A stretch of DNA of 64,000 bases. Origin: ZAX-1 sp046533095 (GTDB lineage Bacteria; Bacillota; Clostridia; Lachnospirales; Lachnospiraceae). Shown here piece after piece: positions 41,990 through 51,072 of this stretch. The translations under genes were made by a program, and so were the position numbers. Location: the NCBI GenBank assembly GCA_046533095.1, contig JAJQRA010000009.1:1-64000 (forward strand), in the 5' to 3' direction. The notes below the pieces were generated by a model. It made no database searches. It was not told where the DNA came from and was given only the letters and a program-made list of their open reading frames with translations. Position 1 is the first letter of the stretch. The number at the start of each line of letters is the position of its first letter.

Positions 41990-41999
41990 TGCCAAATAT

Positions 42000-42042
42000 G
42001 TAGCCGCCTATGATTTTGTAGAATCATAATCCGGCTGCATAT
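42000..42042 (+). terminator. Compound hairpin after the large terminase
   Basis: ATGTAGCCG (42000-42008) pairs with CGGCTGCAT (42034-42042), and inside TATGATT (42011-42017) pairs with AATCATA (42024-42030). It forms one extended stem and insulates the following cargo gene. Confidence 0.6.
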
Positions 42043-42047
42043 TTATG

Positions 42048-42056
42048 TGCTATACT
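42048..42056 (+). promoter_or_regulatory. Extended -10 promoter of the cargo gene
   Basis: TGCTATACT (TGn-TATACT) lies 33 bases before ATG 42089. No good -35 box is present, as is usual with extended -10 promoters. Confidence 0.45.
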
Positions 42057-42088
42057 GACCTTATCGGAAGTAAGGGAGGTTGAATAGC

Positions 42089-42517
42089 ATGAGTGAAAGA
42101 ATCGTTGAGTTAGAAAATGGTTTAAAAGTTGCTTCGAAAGCCGCAGGAAATGAGTATAGACTTATTAAAGGTAAAAAAATTATGTTTGAGTCAACTTTAG
42201 AGAATGGAGAAAGTATAATTTTATGTACACCTTTATCGAAGTATCACGATACAATAGATGCTGGCTGGGTTGATATAACTCTAGTTCAATATGAATTAAT
42301 GGAATCTTATGATAATGCTATGCTCATTTTTAGAATTGAAGGATACAAATTATCGATGGTTAATTGGATAGATTTAAAACCATTGCTTATTCAAAGCTGT
42401 ATGAGATACACAAAGAAATCTAAGGAGCATTGGAAATTAAATATCCATGATAAATTTATAAAGGTATCAGGAAACGAAAAAACATTAAATGTAAAAGCGT
42501 TTATTTATACGCCATAG
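42089..42517 (+). CDS. Cargo gene (moron) between terminase and portal
   Basis: A 142-residue protein (MSERIVELENGLKVASKAAG..., ending FIYTP) with no family I recognise. It is visibly richer in A and T than its neighbours, has its own extended -10 promoter and is bracketed by hairpins on both sides, the classical signs of a moron. Hence it may be expressed in the lysogen. GGGAGG precedes ATG 42089. The sequence looks like a mixed beta-sheet domain followed by a basic helix, KKSKEHWKLNIHDKFIK. Confidence 0.65.
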   Translation: MSERIVELENGLKVASKAAGNEYRLIKGKKIMFESTLENGESIILCTPLSKYHDTIDAGWVDITLVQYELMESYDNAMLIFRIEGYKLSMVNWIDLKPLLIQSCMRYTKKSKEHWKLNIHDKFIKVSGNEKTLNVKAFIYTP

Positions 42518-42548
42518 TATTTATTTTTAGGATATGTATTTATTATTC

Positions 42549-42580
42549 AAAGCATCTATCAAATGATAGGTGCTTTTCTT
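42549..42580 (+). terminator. Terminator of the cargo gene
   Basis: AAAGCATCTATC (42549-42560) pairs with GATAGGTGCTTT (42565-42576), one wobble, four-base loop, followed by TCTT. Confidence 0.7.
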
Positions 42581-42609
42581 ATACCATTTTTGAAGGGAGA
42601 TGATTTTAC

Positions 42610-43938
42610 ATGAACATATTTACATCACTATTTCGCTCACGAGATAAGCCTGAGAACCGAACAGCGGGCAGTGGATATTCTTTTTATATGGGCAGTACAA
42701 CTTCTGGGAAAGCTGTCACAGAGCGTTCTTCCATGCAAATGACGGCCGTTTATGCCTGTGTGCGTATTTTATCAGAAACTGTTGCAGAACTGCCACTTCA
42801 CCTTTATCAGTACAACGATGATGGTGGAAAAGAAAAAGCACTGGAACATTCACTCTACCATTTACTGCATGATGAACCAAACCCCGAGATGAGTTCCTTT
42901 GTATTTAGGGAAACACTCATGACTCATCTTTTATTATGGGGCAATGCCTATGCACAGATTATCCGTAATGGCAAAGGTGAGATCATCGCCCTCTATCCTC
43001 TGATGCCAAATAAAATGACGGTGGATAGAGATGAGCAAGGGAAACTTTGTTATTTATACAACCGTTCTTCTGACGATGCGCCAACTATGAAAGATAAAGG
43101 TTTCACAGTCAAGCTTAGTCCGTATGATGTTCTTCATATCCCCGGACTCGGCTTTGATGGCTTGGTGGGGTACTCGCCAATAGCAATGGCAAAAAATGCG
43201 ATTGGACTTGCGATTGCCACGGAGGAATATGGTGCTAAGTTTTTTGCAAATGGAGCTGCTCCTGGTGGTGTGCTTGAACATCCGGGAACTATTAAAGACC
43301 CAAGCAAGGTGCGTGAAGCATGGCAGAGTCAGTTTGGTGGCAGTGCCAATTCAAACAGGATAGCTGTTTTGGAAGAAGGAATGAAATATACTCCTATTTC
43401 TGTATCGCCGGAACAGGCACAGTTTTTAGAAACAAGAAAATTTCAAATCAATGAGATTGCTCGAATTTTCAGAGTTCCACTACATATGGTGGGTGACCTT
43501 GAGAAGTCGAGCTTTTCTAATATAGAACAGCAGTCACTTGAGTTTGTGAAATATACGCTAAATCCGTGGCTTGTGAGGTGGGAGCAATCTCTGTCACGCA
43601 CATTATTTAGAGCAGATGAGAAAAGTAAGTATTTCGTCAAATTCAACGTGGAAGGACTGCTTAGAGGTGACTATGAAAGCCGCATGAATGGTTATGCAAC
43701 AGCAAGGCAGAATGGTTGGATGAGTGCTAACGACATAAGAGAACTCGAAAATCTCGACCGTATCCCGACTGAAAACGGTGGTGACCTCTACCTTATTAAC
43801 GGCAATATGCTCCCATTAGAAAATGCAGGAGCCTTTGCAAATATAAACCCTGATGGAAAGGAGGAAACTTCCGATGAAGAAATTCTGGAACTGGAAGAAT
43901 CAACTAGAGGAAAACGAAGTCACAGAACGAGTTCTTGA
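42610..43938 (+). CDS. HK97-family portal protein
   Basis: A 442-residue portal that forms the DNA entry ring. Family marks are MTAVYACVRILSETVAELPL, HDEPNPEMSSFVFRETLMTH, LWGNAYAQIIRN, LHIPGLGFDGLVGYSPIAMA and FRVPLHMVGDLEKSSFSNIE. The C-terminus overlaps the maturation protease gene by 65 bases. AAGGGAG precedes ATG 42610. Confidence 0.93.
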   Translation: MNIFTSLFRSRDKPENRTAGSGYSFYMGSTTSGKAVTERSSMQMTAVYACVRILSETVAELPLHLYQYNDDGGKEKALEHSLYHLLHDEPNPEMSSFVFRETLMTHLLLWGNAYAQIIRNGKGEIIALYPLMPNKMTVDRDEQGKLCYLYNRSSDDAPTMKDKGFTVKLSPYDVLHIPGLGFDGLVGYSPIAMAKNAIGLAIATEEYGAKFFANGAAPGGVLEHPGTIKDPSKVREAWQSQFGGSANSNRIAVLEEGMKYTPISVSPEQAQFLETRKFQINEIARIFRVPLHMVGDLEKSSFSNIEQQSLEFVKYTLNPWLVRWEQSLSRTLFRADEKSKYFVKFNVEGLLRGDYESRMNGYATARQNGWMSANDIRELENLDRIPTENGGDLYLINGNMLPLENAGAFANINPDGKEETSDEEILELEESTRGKRSHRTSS

Positions 43939-44620
43939 ACTCTACGGAACAATCGCAGAGGAAAGTTGGTTTGACGATGATGTCACACCGGCTCTCTTTC
44001 GAGAAGAACTGTTTAGTGGAACAGGTAACATTACTGTTTGGATTAACTCACCTGGTGGGGACTGCATCGCAGCCAGTCAGATTTATTCCATGCTAATGGA
44101 TTATAAGGGAGATGTCACCATAAAGATTGATGGTCTTGCAACAAGTGCTGCGAGCGTTATTGCAATGGCAGGTACTAAAGTACTAATGGCTCCAACATCA
44201 CTCATGATGATTCACAATCCTGCCACCTTTGCTGCCGGAGATCATGCCGAGATGCAAAAAGCTATCGACATGCTTAGTGAAGTGAAGGAAAGCATTATCA
44301 ATGCCTATGAGATTAGAACGAATTTATCTCGTACGAAGATATCTCATCTGATGGATAGTGAAACTTGGATGAATGCAAACAAAGCGATGGAACTTGGCTT
44401 TGTGGATGGGGTTATCGAGGATGACAAGCAATACACTGTTGCTATCCCAGCTTATGCATTCTCAAGAAAAGCAGTTGCAGTAAATTTGCTTAATAAAATA
44501 GCTGAAAAGACAGCAACAAAACTTGTGGAAGATACCATAAAACCGATAGAAGATACTACGAAACCACTAGGTCGCTCAGTGGATGAACTGAAAGCGAGCC
44601 TATACAAAAATCAAATTTAA
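43874..44620 (+). CDS. ClpP-like prohead maturation protease
   Basis: A 248-residue serine protease of the ClpP fold that trims the capsid scaffold. The oxyanion strand NSPGGDCIAASQIYSML, the catalytic serine in LATSAASVIAMAG, and the histidine in LMMIHNPATFA can be seen; LGFVDGVIEDD closes the fold. It begins inside the portal gene at ATG 43874 behind AAAGGAGG and lies 15 bases before the capsid gene. Confidence 0.9.
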   Translation: MKKFWNWKNQLEENEVTERVLELYGTIAEESWFDDDVTPALFREELFSGTGNITVWINSPGGDCIAASQIYSMLMDYKGDVTIKIDGLATSAASVIAMAGTKVLMAPTSLMMIHNPATFAAGDHAEMQKAIDMLSEVKESIINAYEIRTNLSRTKISHLMDSETWMNANKAMELGFVDGVIEDDKQYTVAIPAYAFSRKAVAVNLLNKIAEKTATKLVEDTIKPIEDTTKPLGRSVDELKASLYKNQI

Positions 44621-44635
44621 TGGAGGATTTAGGTT

Positions 44636-45820
44636 ATGAATATTGTAGAAATGCGTGAAAAACGTGCAAAGTTGTGGGCAACGATGGAAGGTTTCCTTGA
44701 TACCCACAGAACAGACAAGGGTGTTTTATCTGCTGAAGATGATGGCACCTACAACAACATGGAAAAAGAACTAAATGACATTACCAATGAGATTAGGCGA
44801 ATGGAACGTAGAGATGCTACCCTTGCGGAACTTTCTAAGCCTGTGAATCAGCCAATCACTGAAAGACCTGCAAATGCTGAAAATGAAAAGACTGGTCGTG
44901 CTTCCAATGCCTATAAAGAAGATTTTGGACTTCATCTTCGTGGCAAGATGCTCGCTCACAACGTGCTTTCAACAACTCCTGATGCCGATGGTGGTTTTCT
45001 TGTTCCGGAGGAATTTGAAAGACAGATTTTACAAGGACTTGAGGAAGAAAATGTGATTCGTAAACTTGCAAAAGTAATCACAACTCACAATGATAGGAAA
45101 ATCCCTGTGGCTACGGGTCATTCTGTTGCTCAGTGGACTGCTGAAAATGCTGCCTATACAGAAAGCAATCCTACCTTTGGGCAAAAGCAGATTGATGCAT
45201 TCAAATTGACGGATCTTGTTCGTGTCAGCAATGAGCTTTTACAAGACAGTGCCTTTGACCTAGAACGCTATATTGCAAATGAGTTTGCACGTGCTTTTGG
45301 TATTGCTGAGGAGGAGGCTTTTTGTGTGGGAACAGGCACCAATCAGCCGACTGGTATCTTTACAGCAAGTGGCGGTACTGTTGGTGTAACCTCTGCAAGT
45401 GCAACAGCTATTACTGTGGATGAGATTATCAACCTTGTATATGCACTCAAATCTCCATATCGCAGGAATGCGAAGTTCCTCATGAATGATGCAACGGTTT
45501 CTATTCTTAGAAAGTTAAAGGATGCAAATGGTGCCTATTTATGGCAACCATCTGTGCAAGCAGGTCAGCCAGATCGATTAATTGGTTATGAGATTTATAC
45601 CAGTCCTTATGTTCCAACGGTAGGAGCAAATGCACTTGCTGTTGCTTTTGGTGATTTTGATAACTACTGGATTGGTGACCGTGCAGGTAGAACGGTTCAA
45701 AGGCTAAATGAACTTTATGCGGCCAATGGTCAAATCGGCTATGTGGCAACGGAGCGTGTAGACGGCAAGGTAATTATGCCGGAAGGAATCCAACTTCTTA
45801 AAATGAAGTCTGGTTCTTAA
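44636..45820 (+). CDS. HK97-family major capsid protein
   Basis: A 394-residue HK97-fold capsid protein. The first 110 residues are a coiled delta domain (EMREKRAKLWATMEGFLDTH, LNDITNEIRRMERRDATLAE) that the protease would remove; the mature part begins near LSTTPDADGGFLVPEEFERQ. The P-domain and A-domain segments FCVGTGTNQPTGIFT and VDGKVIMPEGIQLLKM are typical. AGGA lies 11 bases before ATG 44636. Confidence 0.93.
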   Translation: MNIVEMREKRAKLWATMEGFLDTHRTDKGVLSAEDDGTYNNMEKELNDITNEIRRMERRDATLAELSKPVNQPITERPANAENEKTGRASNAYKEDFGLHLRGKMLAHNVLSTTPDADGGFLVPEEFERQILQGLEEENVIRKLAKVITTHNDRKIPVATGHSVAQWTAENAAYTESNPTFGQKQIDAFKLTDLVRVSNELLQDSAFDLERYIANEFARAFGIAEEEAFCVGTGTNQPTGIFTASGGTVGVTSASATAITVDEIINLVYALKSPYRRNAKFLMNDATVSILRKLKDANGAYLWQPSVQAGQPDRLIGYEIYTSPYVPTVGANALAVAFGDFDNYWIGDRAGRTVQRLNELYAANGQIGYVATERVDGKVIMPEGIQLLKMKSGS

Positions 45821-45839
45821 TTGATGGGAGGTGGCAGTG

Positions 45840-46148
45840 ATGGAACTGCTTGAAAAAGTGAAGCAAAATTTAATCCTTAATCATTCGGCAGATGATGCAC
45901 TTATTGAAGGTTTCATCACTGCCGCTATCTCTTATGCAGAAAGTTATCAGCACATCCATGAAGGGTATTATAAAGCAAACAGTATGCCACCGACCACAGA
46001 ACAAGCAGTTATTATGCTCGTGAGCCATTTCTATGAAAGTAGAGATGGTTCAACGGGTGGTTTCTTTGCAGATAATGTGGGTGCAAGTCAGCAGGTTTGG
46101 AATACGGTGAATCTCTTGCTTAGACTGGACAGGCGGTGGCAGGTATGA
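45840..46148 (+). CDS. Head-tail connector (gp6-like DNA packaging protein)
   Basis: A 102-residue protein of the HK97 gp6/phage_chp type. The opening MELLEKVKQNLILNHSADDA and the helix FITAAISYAESYQH fit the connector ring protein below the portal. ATG 45840 is behind GGGAGGTGG; its stop overlaps the next start by four bases. Confidence 0.85.
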   Translation: MELLEKVKQNLILNHSADDALIEGFITAAISYAESYQHIHEGYYKANSMPPTTEQAVIMLVSHFYESRDGSTGGFFADNVGASQQVWNTVNLLLRLDRRWQV

Positions 46149-46486
46149 GTTTTGGTAAAATGAATGGCTTTGCTGATATAAAAGCTGTCGTAACAACAAA
46201 AGACAAAGAGGGATTTGCAACAAGCGAAGAAAGAACTCTTGCATCAATGAGGGTTTACAGAGAAGGCCGTCATGGAAGTGTGCGGTGGGCAAACCTCGCT
46301 GCTTTTTCTGAGGCAACTGATTTATTTCGGTTTCGAACAATCCCTAACCTTATTATTACTACTAATTATTTTATTGAATGTGACGGAGAACGCTTTGATA
46401 TCACTTCCGTGGAAAATGTCAAAGGACGTGGTATGTATACAGAAATCCTAGCAAAAAAGGTGGTGGCCACGAGTGGCAAAAGTTGA
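46145..46486 (+). CDS. Head-tail joining (stopper) protein
   Basis: A 113-residue phage head closure protein, SPP1 gp16 type: KDKEGFATSEERTLASMRVY, RWANLAAFSEATDLFRFRT and ITSVENVKGRGMYTEILAKK. It closes the capsid connector and docks the tail. The start overlaps the connector stop (ATGA) and the end overlaps the next gene. Confidence 0.8.
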   Translation: MSFGKMNGFADIKAVVTTKDKEGFATSEERTLASMRVYREGRHGSVRWANLAAFSEATDLFRFRTIPNLIITTNYFIECDGERFDITSVENVKGRGMYTEILAKKVVATSGKS

Positions 46487-46904
46487 TATCAAAATGCCAG
46501 ATGAGTTTTTAGAGAAAATCTCAAAAGTTGGCAGTGATTTTGATGCTATTGCAGAAACGGTGCTTGAAACTGGAGGTGAAGTTGTTCTTGCTAAGACAAA
46601 ATCGAACCTCTCTTCTGTCATTGGAAAAGGTACTAAATATGAATCACGCTCCACAGGTGAATTAGAATCTGCTCTTGGCATCACTTCGGTAAAAATGGAT
46701 AGACAAGGCAACCACAATATCAAAGTTGGATTTTCTGAACCTAGGTCTGATGGTGAGAGCAATGCCAAAATTGCTAACATCATCGAATACGGTAAACACG
46801 GTCAGCCTGCCAAACCTTTTTTAAAGCCTGCCAAACGTGCATCAAAGAATGAGTGCATTACCGCAATGCAAAATAAATTTGAGGAGGAGGTCGACAGACG
46901 ATGA
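46473..46904 (+). CDS. HK97 gp10-like tail/neck protein
   Basis: A 143-residue HK97 gp10-family protein: KMPDEFLEKISKVGSDFDAI near the start and a C-terminal NIIEYGKHGQPAKPFLKPAK, the family signature. The start is GTG 46473 behind AAAGGTGG. It is part of the neck and overlaps both neighbours. Confidence 0.85.
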   Translation: MAKVDIKMPDEFLEKISKVGSDFDAIAETVLETGGEVVLAKTKSNLSSVIGKGTKYESRSTGELESALGITSVKMDRQGNHNIKVGFSEPRSDGESNAKIANIIEYGKHGQPAKPFLKPAKRASKNECITAMQNKFEEEVDRR

Positions 46905-47242
46905 GCATTTTAGCAGATTTACAAGTAACGCTTGCCCCACTTAGCATTCCTATTGAAACAGGGATATTTTCTAGCGATGCTCCATCAGAATACATTGTAA
47001 TTGTTCCGATGAGCGATGTATTTGAAGTTCATGCAGATAATCTTCCCGAAATTGATGTGCAGGAAGTGCGAATCTCCCTCTATTCAAAAGGCAACTATAC
47101 AAAAGCAAAAAATGCTCTCGTGCGGGCATTGCTTGCTGATGATTTTACTATAACAGCACGGCAATATATCGGTTATGAAACTGATACAGGCTACCACCAC
47201 TATAACGTGGATGTAGCAAAATATTATGAATTGGAGGAATAA
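46901..47242 (+). CDS. Tail terminator/completion protein
   Basis: A 113-residue protein in the place of the tail terminator (between gp10-like and major tail genes). The pattern EVRISLYSKGNYTKAKNALV and TGYHHYNVDVAKYYELEE fits that family loosely. GAGGAGGAGG precedes ATG 46901, which overlaps the previous stop. Confidence 0.7.
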   Translation: MSILADLQVTLAPLSIPIETGIFSSDAPSEYIVIVPMSDVFEVHADNLPEIDVQEVRISLYSKGNYTKAKNALVRALLADDFTITARQYIGYETDTGYHHYNVDVAKYYELEE

Positions 47243-47245
47243 ATT

Positions 47246-47842
47246 ATGGCAACAATCGGTCTTGATAAACTTTACTATGCTCCTATCACGGAGGACGACA
47301 AAGAGGAAGAAACCTATGGCACTCCTGTTTCGCTTGCAAAAGCAATCTCAGCGGATTTGTCTGTAGAACTTGCCGAGGCAACGCTTTATGCTGATGATGG
47401 TGCATCGGAAATCATCAAAGAATTTAAGAATGGTACCCTCTCCCTTGGTGTTGATGATATCGGCACAGCAACTGCCGCCGCTCTCACAGGGGTATCCGTT
47501 GACAATAATAATGTTGTGATTTCTGCAAGCGAGGACGGCGGGAAACCTGTAGCGATTGGTTTTCGTGCAAGAAAATCTAATGGAAAATATAAATACTATT
47601 GGCTATACCGTGTGAAATTCGGTGTGCCGGCTACTAACCTTGCAACCAAAGGTGACAGTATTACTTTTTCTACTCCTACTATTGAGGGTACTGTTCTTCG
47701 CAGAAATAAACCCGACACAAGTGGTAAGCATCCGTGGAAAGCAGAAGTTACCGAGGGTGAAACTGGTGTGGAAACCTCTGTAATTACAAGTTGGTATGAT
47801 TCTGTATATGAACCTGCATTTGCAGAGGAACAGGAGGGTTAA
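47246..47842 (+). CDS. Major tail protein, phi13 type
   Basis: A 198-residue tail tube protein of the phi13/phage_maj_tail family: ATIGLDKLYYAPITEDDKEE at the start, SADLSVELAEATLYADDGAS, IGFRARKSNGKYKYYWLYRV and PTIEGTVLRRNK. It polymerises into the flexible tube. TTGGAGGA precedes ATG 47246. Confidence 0.88.
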   Translation: MATIGLDKLYYAPITEDDKEEETYGTPVSLAKAISADLSVELAEATLYADDGASEIIKEFKNGTLSLGVDDIGTATAAALTGVSVDNNNVVISASEDGGKPVAIGFRARKSNGKYKYYWLYRVKFGVPATNLATKGDSITFSTPTIEGTVLRRNKPDTSGKHPWKAEVTEGETGVETSVITSWYDSVYEPAFAEEQEG

Positions 47843-47847
47843 AGAAT

Positions 47848-48243
47848 ATGGAAAATGAACGCAGTGCAACAATTTTAATTGGCGGTGATGAATTCACGCT
47901 TCTTCTTACCACAAAGGCAACAAAGGAAATCGCCGCTAGGTATGGTGGTTTGGAGCATCTTGGCGATAAGCTGATGAAATCAGAAAATGTCGAAATGGCC
48001 CTTTCTGAAATTGTGTGGTTAATTACCATTCTCTCAAATCAAAGTATTCTTGTTTATAATATCAAACACAAGGACTCTCCGAAAGAACTGCTTACAGAAG
48101 ATGAGGTAGAAATCCTCACCACTCCTGCTGATTTAGCAGAATACAAAGAAGCAATTATGACTGCCCTGTATAAAGGTGCCAAGCGAAATGTTGAAAGTGA
48201 GCAAGAGCATAATAACTCAGCAAAAAACGTATCAGCCCCGTAA
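47848..48243 (+). CDS. Tail assembly chaperone (gpG-like)
   Basis: A 131-residue tail assembly chaperone, the G part: AARYGGLEHLGDKLMKSENV, EIVWLITILSNQSI and a C-terminus ending NVSAP. It is made alone or, after a -1 ribosomal slip, as a longer G-T fusion (next entry). It lies between major tail and tape measure genes, as in most siphoviruses. Confidence 0.8.
   Translation: MENERSATILIGGDEFTLLLTTKATKEIAARYGGLEHLGDKLMKSENVEMALSEIVWLITILSNQSILVYNIKHKDSPKELLTEDEVEILTTPADLAEYKEAIMTALYKGAKRNVESEQEHNNSAKNVSAP
48222..48228 (+). other. Programmed -1 frameshift site A AAA AAC
   Basis: The heptamer A AAA AAC sits in the correct phase of the gpG frame (codons AAA 48223-48225 and AAC 48226-48228). A slip by -1 continues in an open frame to 48431, whereas the zero frame stops at 48243. 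This is the classical X XXY YYZ arrangement for tail chaperone fusions. Confidence 0.85.
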
Positions 48244-48431
48244 GCGATGAAGAATTGTTTACGAGGCTTTTCTATTACGGCATCACCATTCTTCATCTTT
48301 CACAGGAGGAGTTTTGGCTGATGCCGTTTGGTTTGCTCCTCGACTTATGGGAGTGCCATAAACAATATAACGGTATGGCAAAACCAAAACGAGAACATTT
48401 TATCGATGATATTATCCCTGATGGAATCTAG
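48228..48431 (+). CDS. gpT-like extension produced by -1 frameshift
   Basis: The -1 frame gives RISPVSDEELFTRLFYYG, ILHLSQEEFWLMPFGLLLDL and KPKREHFIDDIIPDGI, a tail chaperone T domain with the tryptophan-rich motif typical of these extensions. It has no start codon or ribosome site of its own and is expected only as part of the G-T fusion. It ends 18 bases before the tape measure gene. Confidence 0.8.
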   Translation, partial: RISPVSDEELFTRLFYYGITILHLSQEEFWLMPFGLLLDLWECHKQYNGMAKPKREHFIDDIIPDGI

Positions 48432-48449
48432 CAAAGGAGGTGGAACAGC

Positions 48450-51056
48450 ATGGCTGACAATTTTGGCTTGAAAATTGGTCTTGAGGGTGAAAAAGAGTTC
48501 AAAAAGGCTCTTTCTGATATTAACCAGAGTTTTAAGGTTCTCGGCTCAGAGATGAAACTGGTATCTTCCACCTTTGATAAGAATGATAAATCCGTTCAGG
48601 CACTAGCTGCAAGAAATCAAGTCTTAAACAAAGAAATAGATGCTCAAAAAGGAAAAATAGAAACCTTAAAATCTGCTCTTGATAATGCCGCCACTTCCTT
48701 TGGTGAGAATGACCGTAGAACACAGAATTGGCAGATTCAGTTGAATAACGCAGAAGCCGCCCTGAACGATATGGAGCGAGAATTAAATAGCAACAATTCT
48801 GCTCTTGAAAAAGCAAATGCGAATTATGATGATGCAGAAGATGCCCTCGATGACATGAGCCGTGAAATGGACGATGTTACGGATAGTGCTGATGATATGG
48901 GCGAGGAAATTGACGATGCCGCTGACTCAGCTGATAAAGGAAGTGGTAAATTTGAAAAACTAGGCGGTGTTCTAAAAGTCATTGGTGCCGCAATGGGTGC
49001 CGTTGCGGTTGCTGCAGGTGCTGCCGCCATAAAACTTGGAAAAGAAGTCATCACTGCCTACGCTGACTATGAACAGCTGGTCGGTGGTGTGGATACTCTC
49101 TTTAAAGATTCTTCTTTGAAAATGCAGGAGTATGCGTCAAATGCATATAAGACGGCAGGCCTATCTGCAAATGACTATATGGAAACAGTCACATCATTCT
49201 CTGCTAGTCTTATCTCCTCTCTTGGGGGTGATACTGAAAAAGCAGTCGAGTATGCAGACATGGCGATTACCGATATGTCTGATAATGCCAATAAAATGGG
49301 TACTGATATGGCATCTATTCAAAATGCCTATCAGGGTTTTGCAAAACAAAACTACACCATGCTTGATAACTTAAAGCTTGGCTACGGCGGTACAAAGTCT
49401 GAGATGGAACGTCTTCTTGCGGATGCAGAGACAATTTCAGGAATTCATTATGATGTGTCCTCTTATGCCGATGTGGTGTCGGCTATCCACGTCATTCAAG
49501 AAAGCATGGGCATCGCAGGTACTACGGCACTTGAAGCAGAACATACTATCTCTGGTTCAATTAACTCGCTGCAATCCGCCGTCAGCAACTTGGTTGTTGG
49601 ATTTGGTAATGCCGATGCAGATATCGCACAACTTTGTAATAACGTGGTGGATGCTTTTGGGGATGTGATGAAGAACATTACTCCTGTTATCGAAAATATC
49701 GTAAAGGCTCTGCCGACAGCTGTTGAAGCGATGATGACAGCAGTTGCTGATTTACTCCCTACGCTCATACAAACAGTGACGGACTTGTTTTCACAGGTAT
49801 TAAATACGCTTTTAACCTTGCTTCCAGAACTGATTCCTGCTGCGGTTGATGCAGTTATTATGATTGTAGATACAATTATTGAAAACTTACCTTTGCTTAT
49901 TGAAGCGGCAGTTCAGCTAATTGCTACTTTGGTGCAGGGTCTTGGTGAAGCACTCCCTGAACTTATCCCTGCGGCAGTGAATGCCATTGTGACAATTGTG
50001 CAAGGACTTCTTGATAACCTGCCGATGATACTGGAGGCAGCATTGCAGTTAATTCTCGGATTAGCAGAAGGTTTGCTTGCGGCTATCCCACAGTTAATTG
50101 AAGCCTTGCCCGCTATCATCACGGCAATCATAGATTTTGTAATCAGTGCAATACCACAAATTATTGATGCAGGGATTCAACTTTTGACCTCGCTCGTGAC
50201 AGCACTTCCAGAGATTATTACAGCGATTGTTGAGGCTATTCCACAGATTATTGAAGGCTTGCTCACCGCAATATTAAACAGCATTCCAATGCTAATTCAA
50301 GCTGGTGTGGATTTACTTATATCCCTTGTGCAGAATCTTCCGACTATCATTACAACGATAGTAAATGCAATTCCACAGATTATCAGCAGTATTGTAAATG
50401 CCATTGTTGGCAACATTGATAAGATTATTATGGCAGGTGTTCAGCTATTTGTGGCACTTATAAAGAACTTACCGACCATCATTGTTGAGATCGTAAAAGC
50501 TGTTCCACAGATTATAAGTGGTATCGTATCTGCCTTTACAAACAGCATGGGAAGAATTGTAGAAATCGGCGGCAACATCGTCAAAGGTCTATGGCAAGGC
50601 ATTCAATCACTTGCATCGTGGCTTTGGAACAAGGTATCTGGTTGGATTTCTTCCATCTGGGATGGTATCTGTGACTTTTTCGGCATCAAATCTCCATCAA
50701 GAGAAATGGGATGGATCGGTGAGATGCTTGTAAAAGGTCTAGCAGGCTCCATTGATAGTCATGGTGATGAGGCTGTAAAAGCTGCCGAAGCCATGAGCGA
50801 AGATATCAATGACGTTATGAGTGGTTTAGCTGATGATATGAGTACGGCATTGCCGACAAACTTTTCTGTGGATACTTCTTCGGTCGGAACTGGAGTAAAG
50901 GTTGATACCTCGGCAGTTGCAGGAACAACAGGCTCACTCGTTACCGTACAGCAAATGATTGTCCGTAGCGAAGATGATATCCGCAGAATTTCACAGGAAC
51001 TATACAACTTAATGCAGACCAGCTCAAGGGCGCAAGGTCAGTTTAATCTAGCGTAA
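48450..51056 (+). CDS. Tail tape measure protein
   Basis: An 868-residue tape measure protein that sets tail length. Residues 1-170 are coiled coil (SDINQSFKVLGSEMKLVSST; many acidic heptads), residues 180-370 hold the TMP core (ADYEQLVGGVDTLFKD, YMETVTSFSASLISSLGGD), and residues 420-720 are a hydrophobic array of about 38-residue repeats with LPxII, AIPQII and similar cores. GIKSPSREMGWIGEMLVKGL follows near 745. AAAGGAGGTGG precedes ATG 48450. Confidence 0.92.
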   Translation: MADNFGLKIGLEGEKEFKKALSDINQSFKVLGSEMKLVSSTFDKNDKSVQALAARNQVLNKEIDAQKGKIETLKSALDNAATSFGENDRRTQNWQIQLNNAEAALNDMERELNSNNSALEKANANYDDAEDALDDMSREMDDVTDSADDMGEEIDDAADSADKGSGKFEKLGGVLKVIGAAMGAVAVAAGAAAIKLGKEVITAYADYEQLVGGVDTLFKDSSLKMQEYASNAYKTAGLSANDYMETVTSFSASLISSLGGDTEKAVEYADMAITDMSDNANKMGTDMASIQNAYQGFAKQNYTMLDNLKLGYGGTKSEMERLLADAETISGIHYDVSSYADVVSAIHVIQESMGIAGTTALEAEHTISGSINSLQSAVSNLVVGFGNADADIAQLCNNVVDAFGDVMKNITPVIENIVKALPTAVEAMMTAVADLLPTLIQTVTDLFSQVLNTLLTLLPELIPAAVDAVIMIVDTIIENLPLLIEAAVQLIATLVQGLGEALPELIPAAVNAIVTIVQGLLDNLPMILEAALQLILGLAEGLLAAIPQLIEALPAIITAIIDFVISAIPQIIDAGIQLLTSLVTALPEIITAIVEAIPQIIEGLLTAILNSIPMLIQAGVDLLISLVQNLPTIITTIVNAIPQIISSIVNAIVGNIDKIIMAGVQLFVALIKNLPTIIVEIVKAVPQIISGIVSAFTNSMGRIVEIGGNIVKGLWQGIQSLASWLWNKVSGWISSIWDGICDFFGIKSPSREMGWIGEMLVKGLAGSIDSHGDEAVKAAEAMSEDINDVMSGLADDMSTALPTNFSVDTSSVGTGVKVDTSAVAGTTGSLVTVQQMIVRSEDDIRRISQELYNLMQTSSRAQGQFNLA

Positions 51057-51072
51057 GGAGGTGCTGAATAGA

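Noticed and set aside
49740..50580. Regular DNA repeats inside the tape measure gene, at first sight array-like
   Set aside because: They code for hydrophobic protein repeats in one open frame and have no spacers, so they are not a CRISPR or other DNA array.
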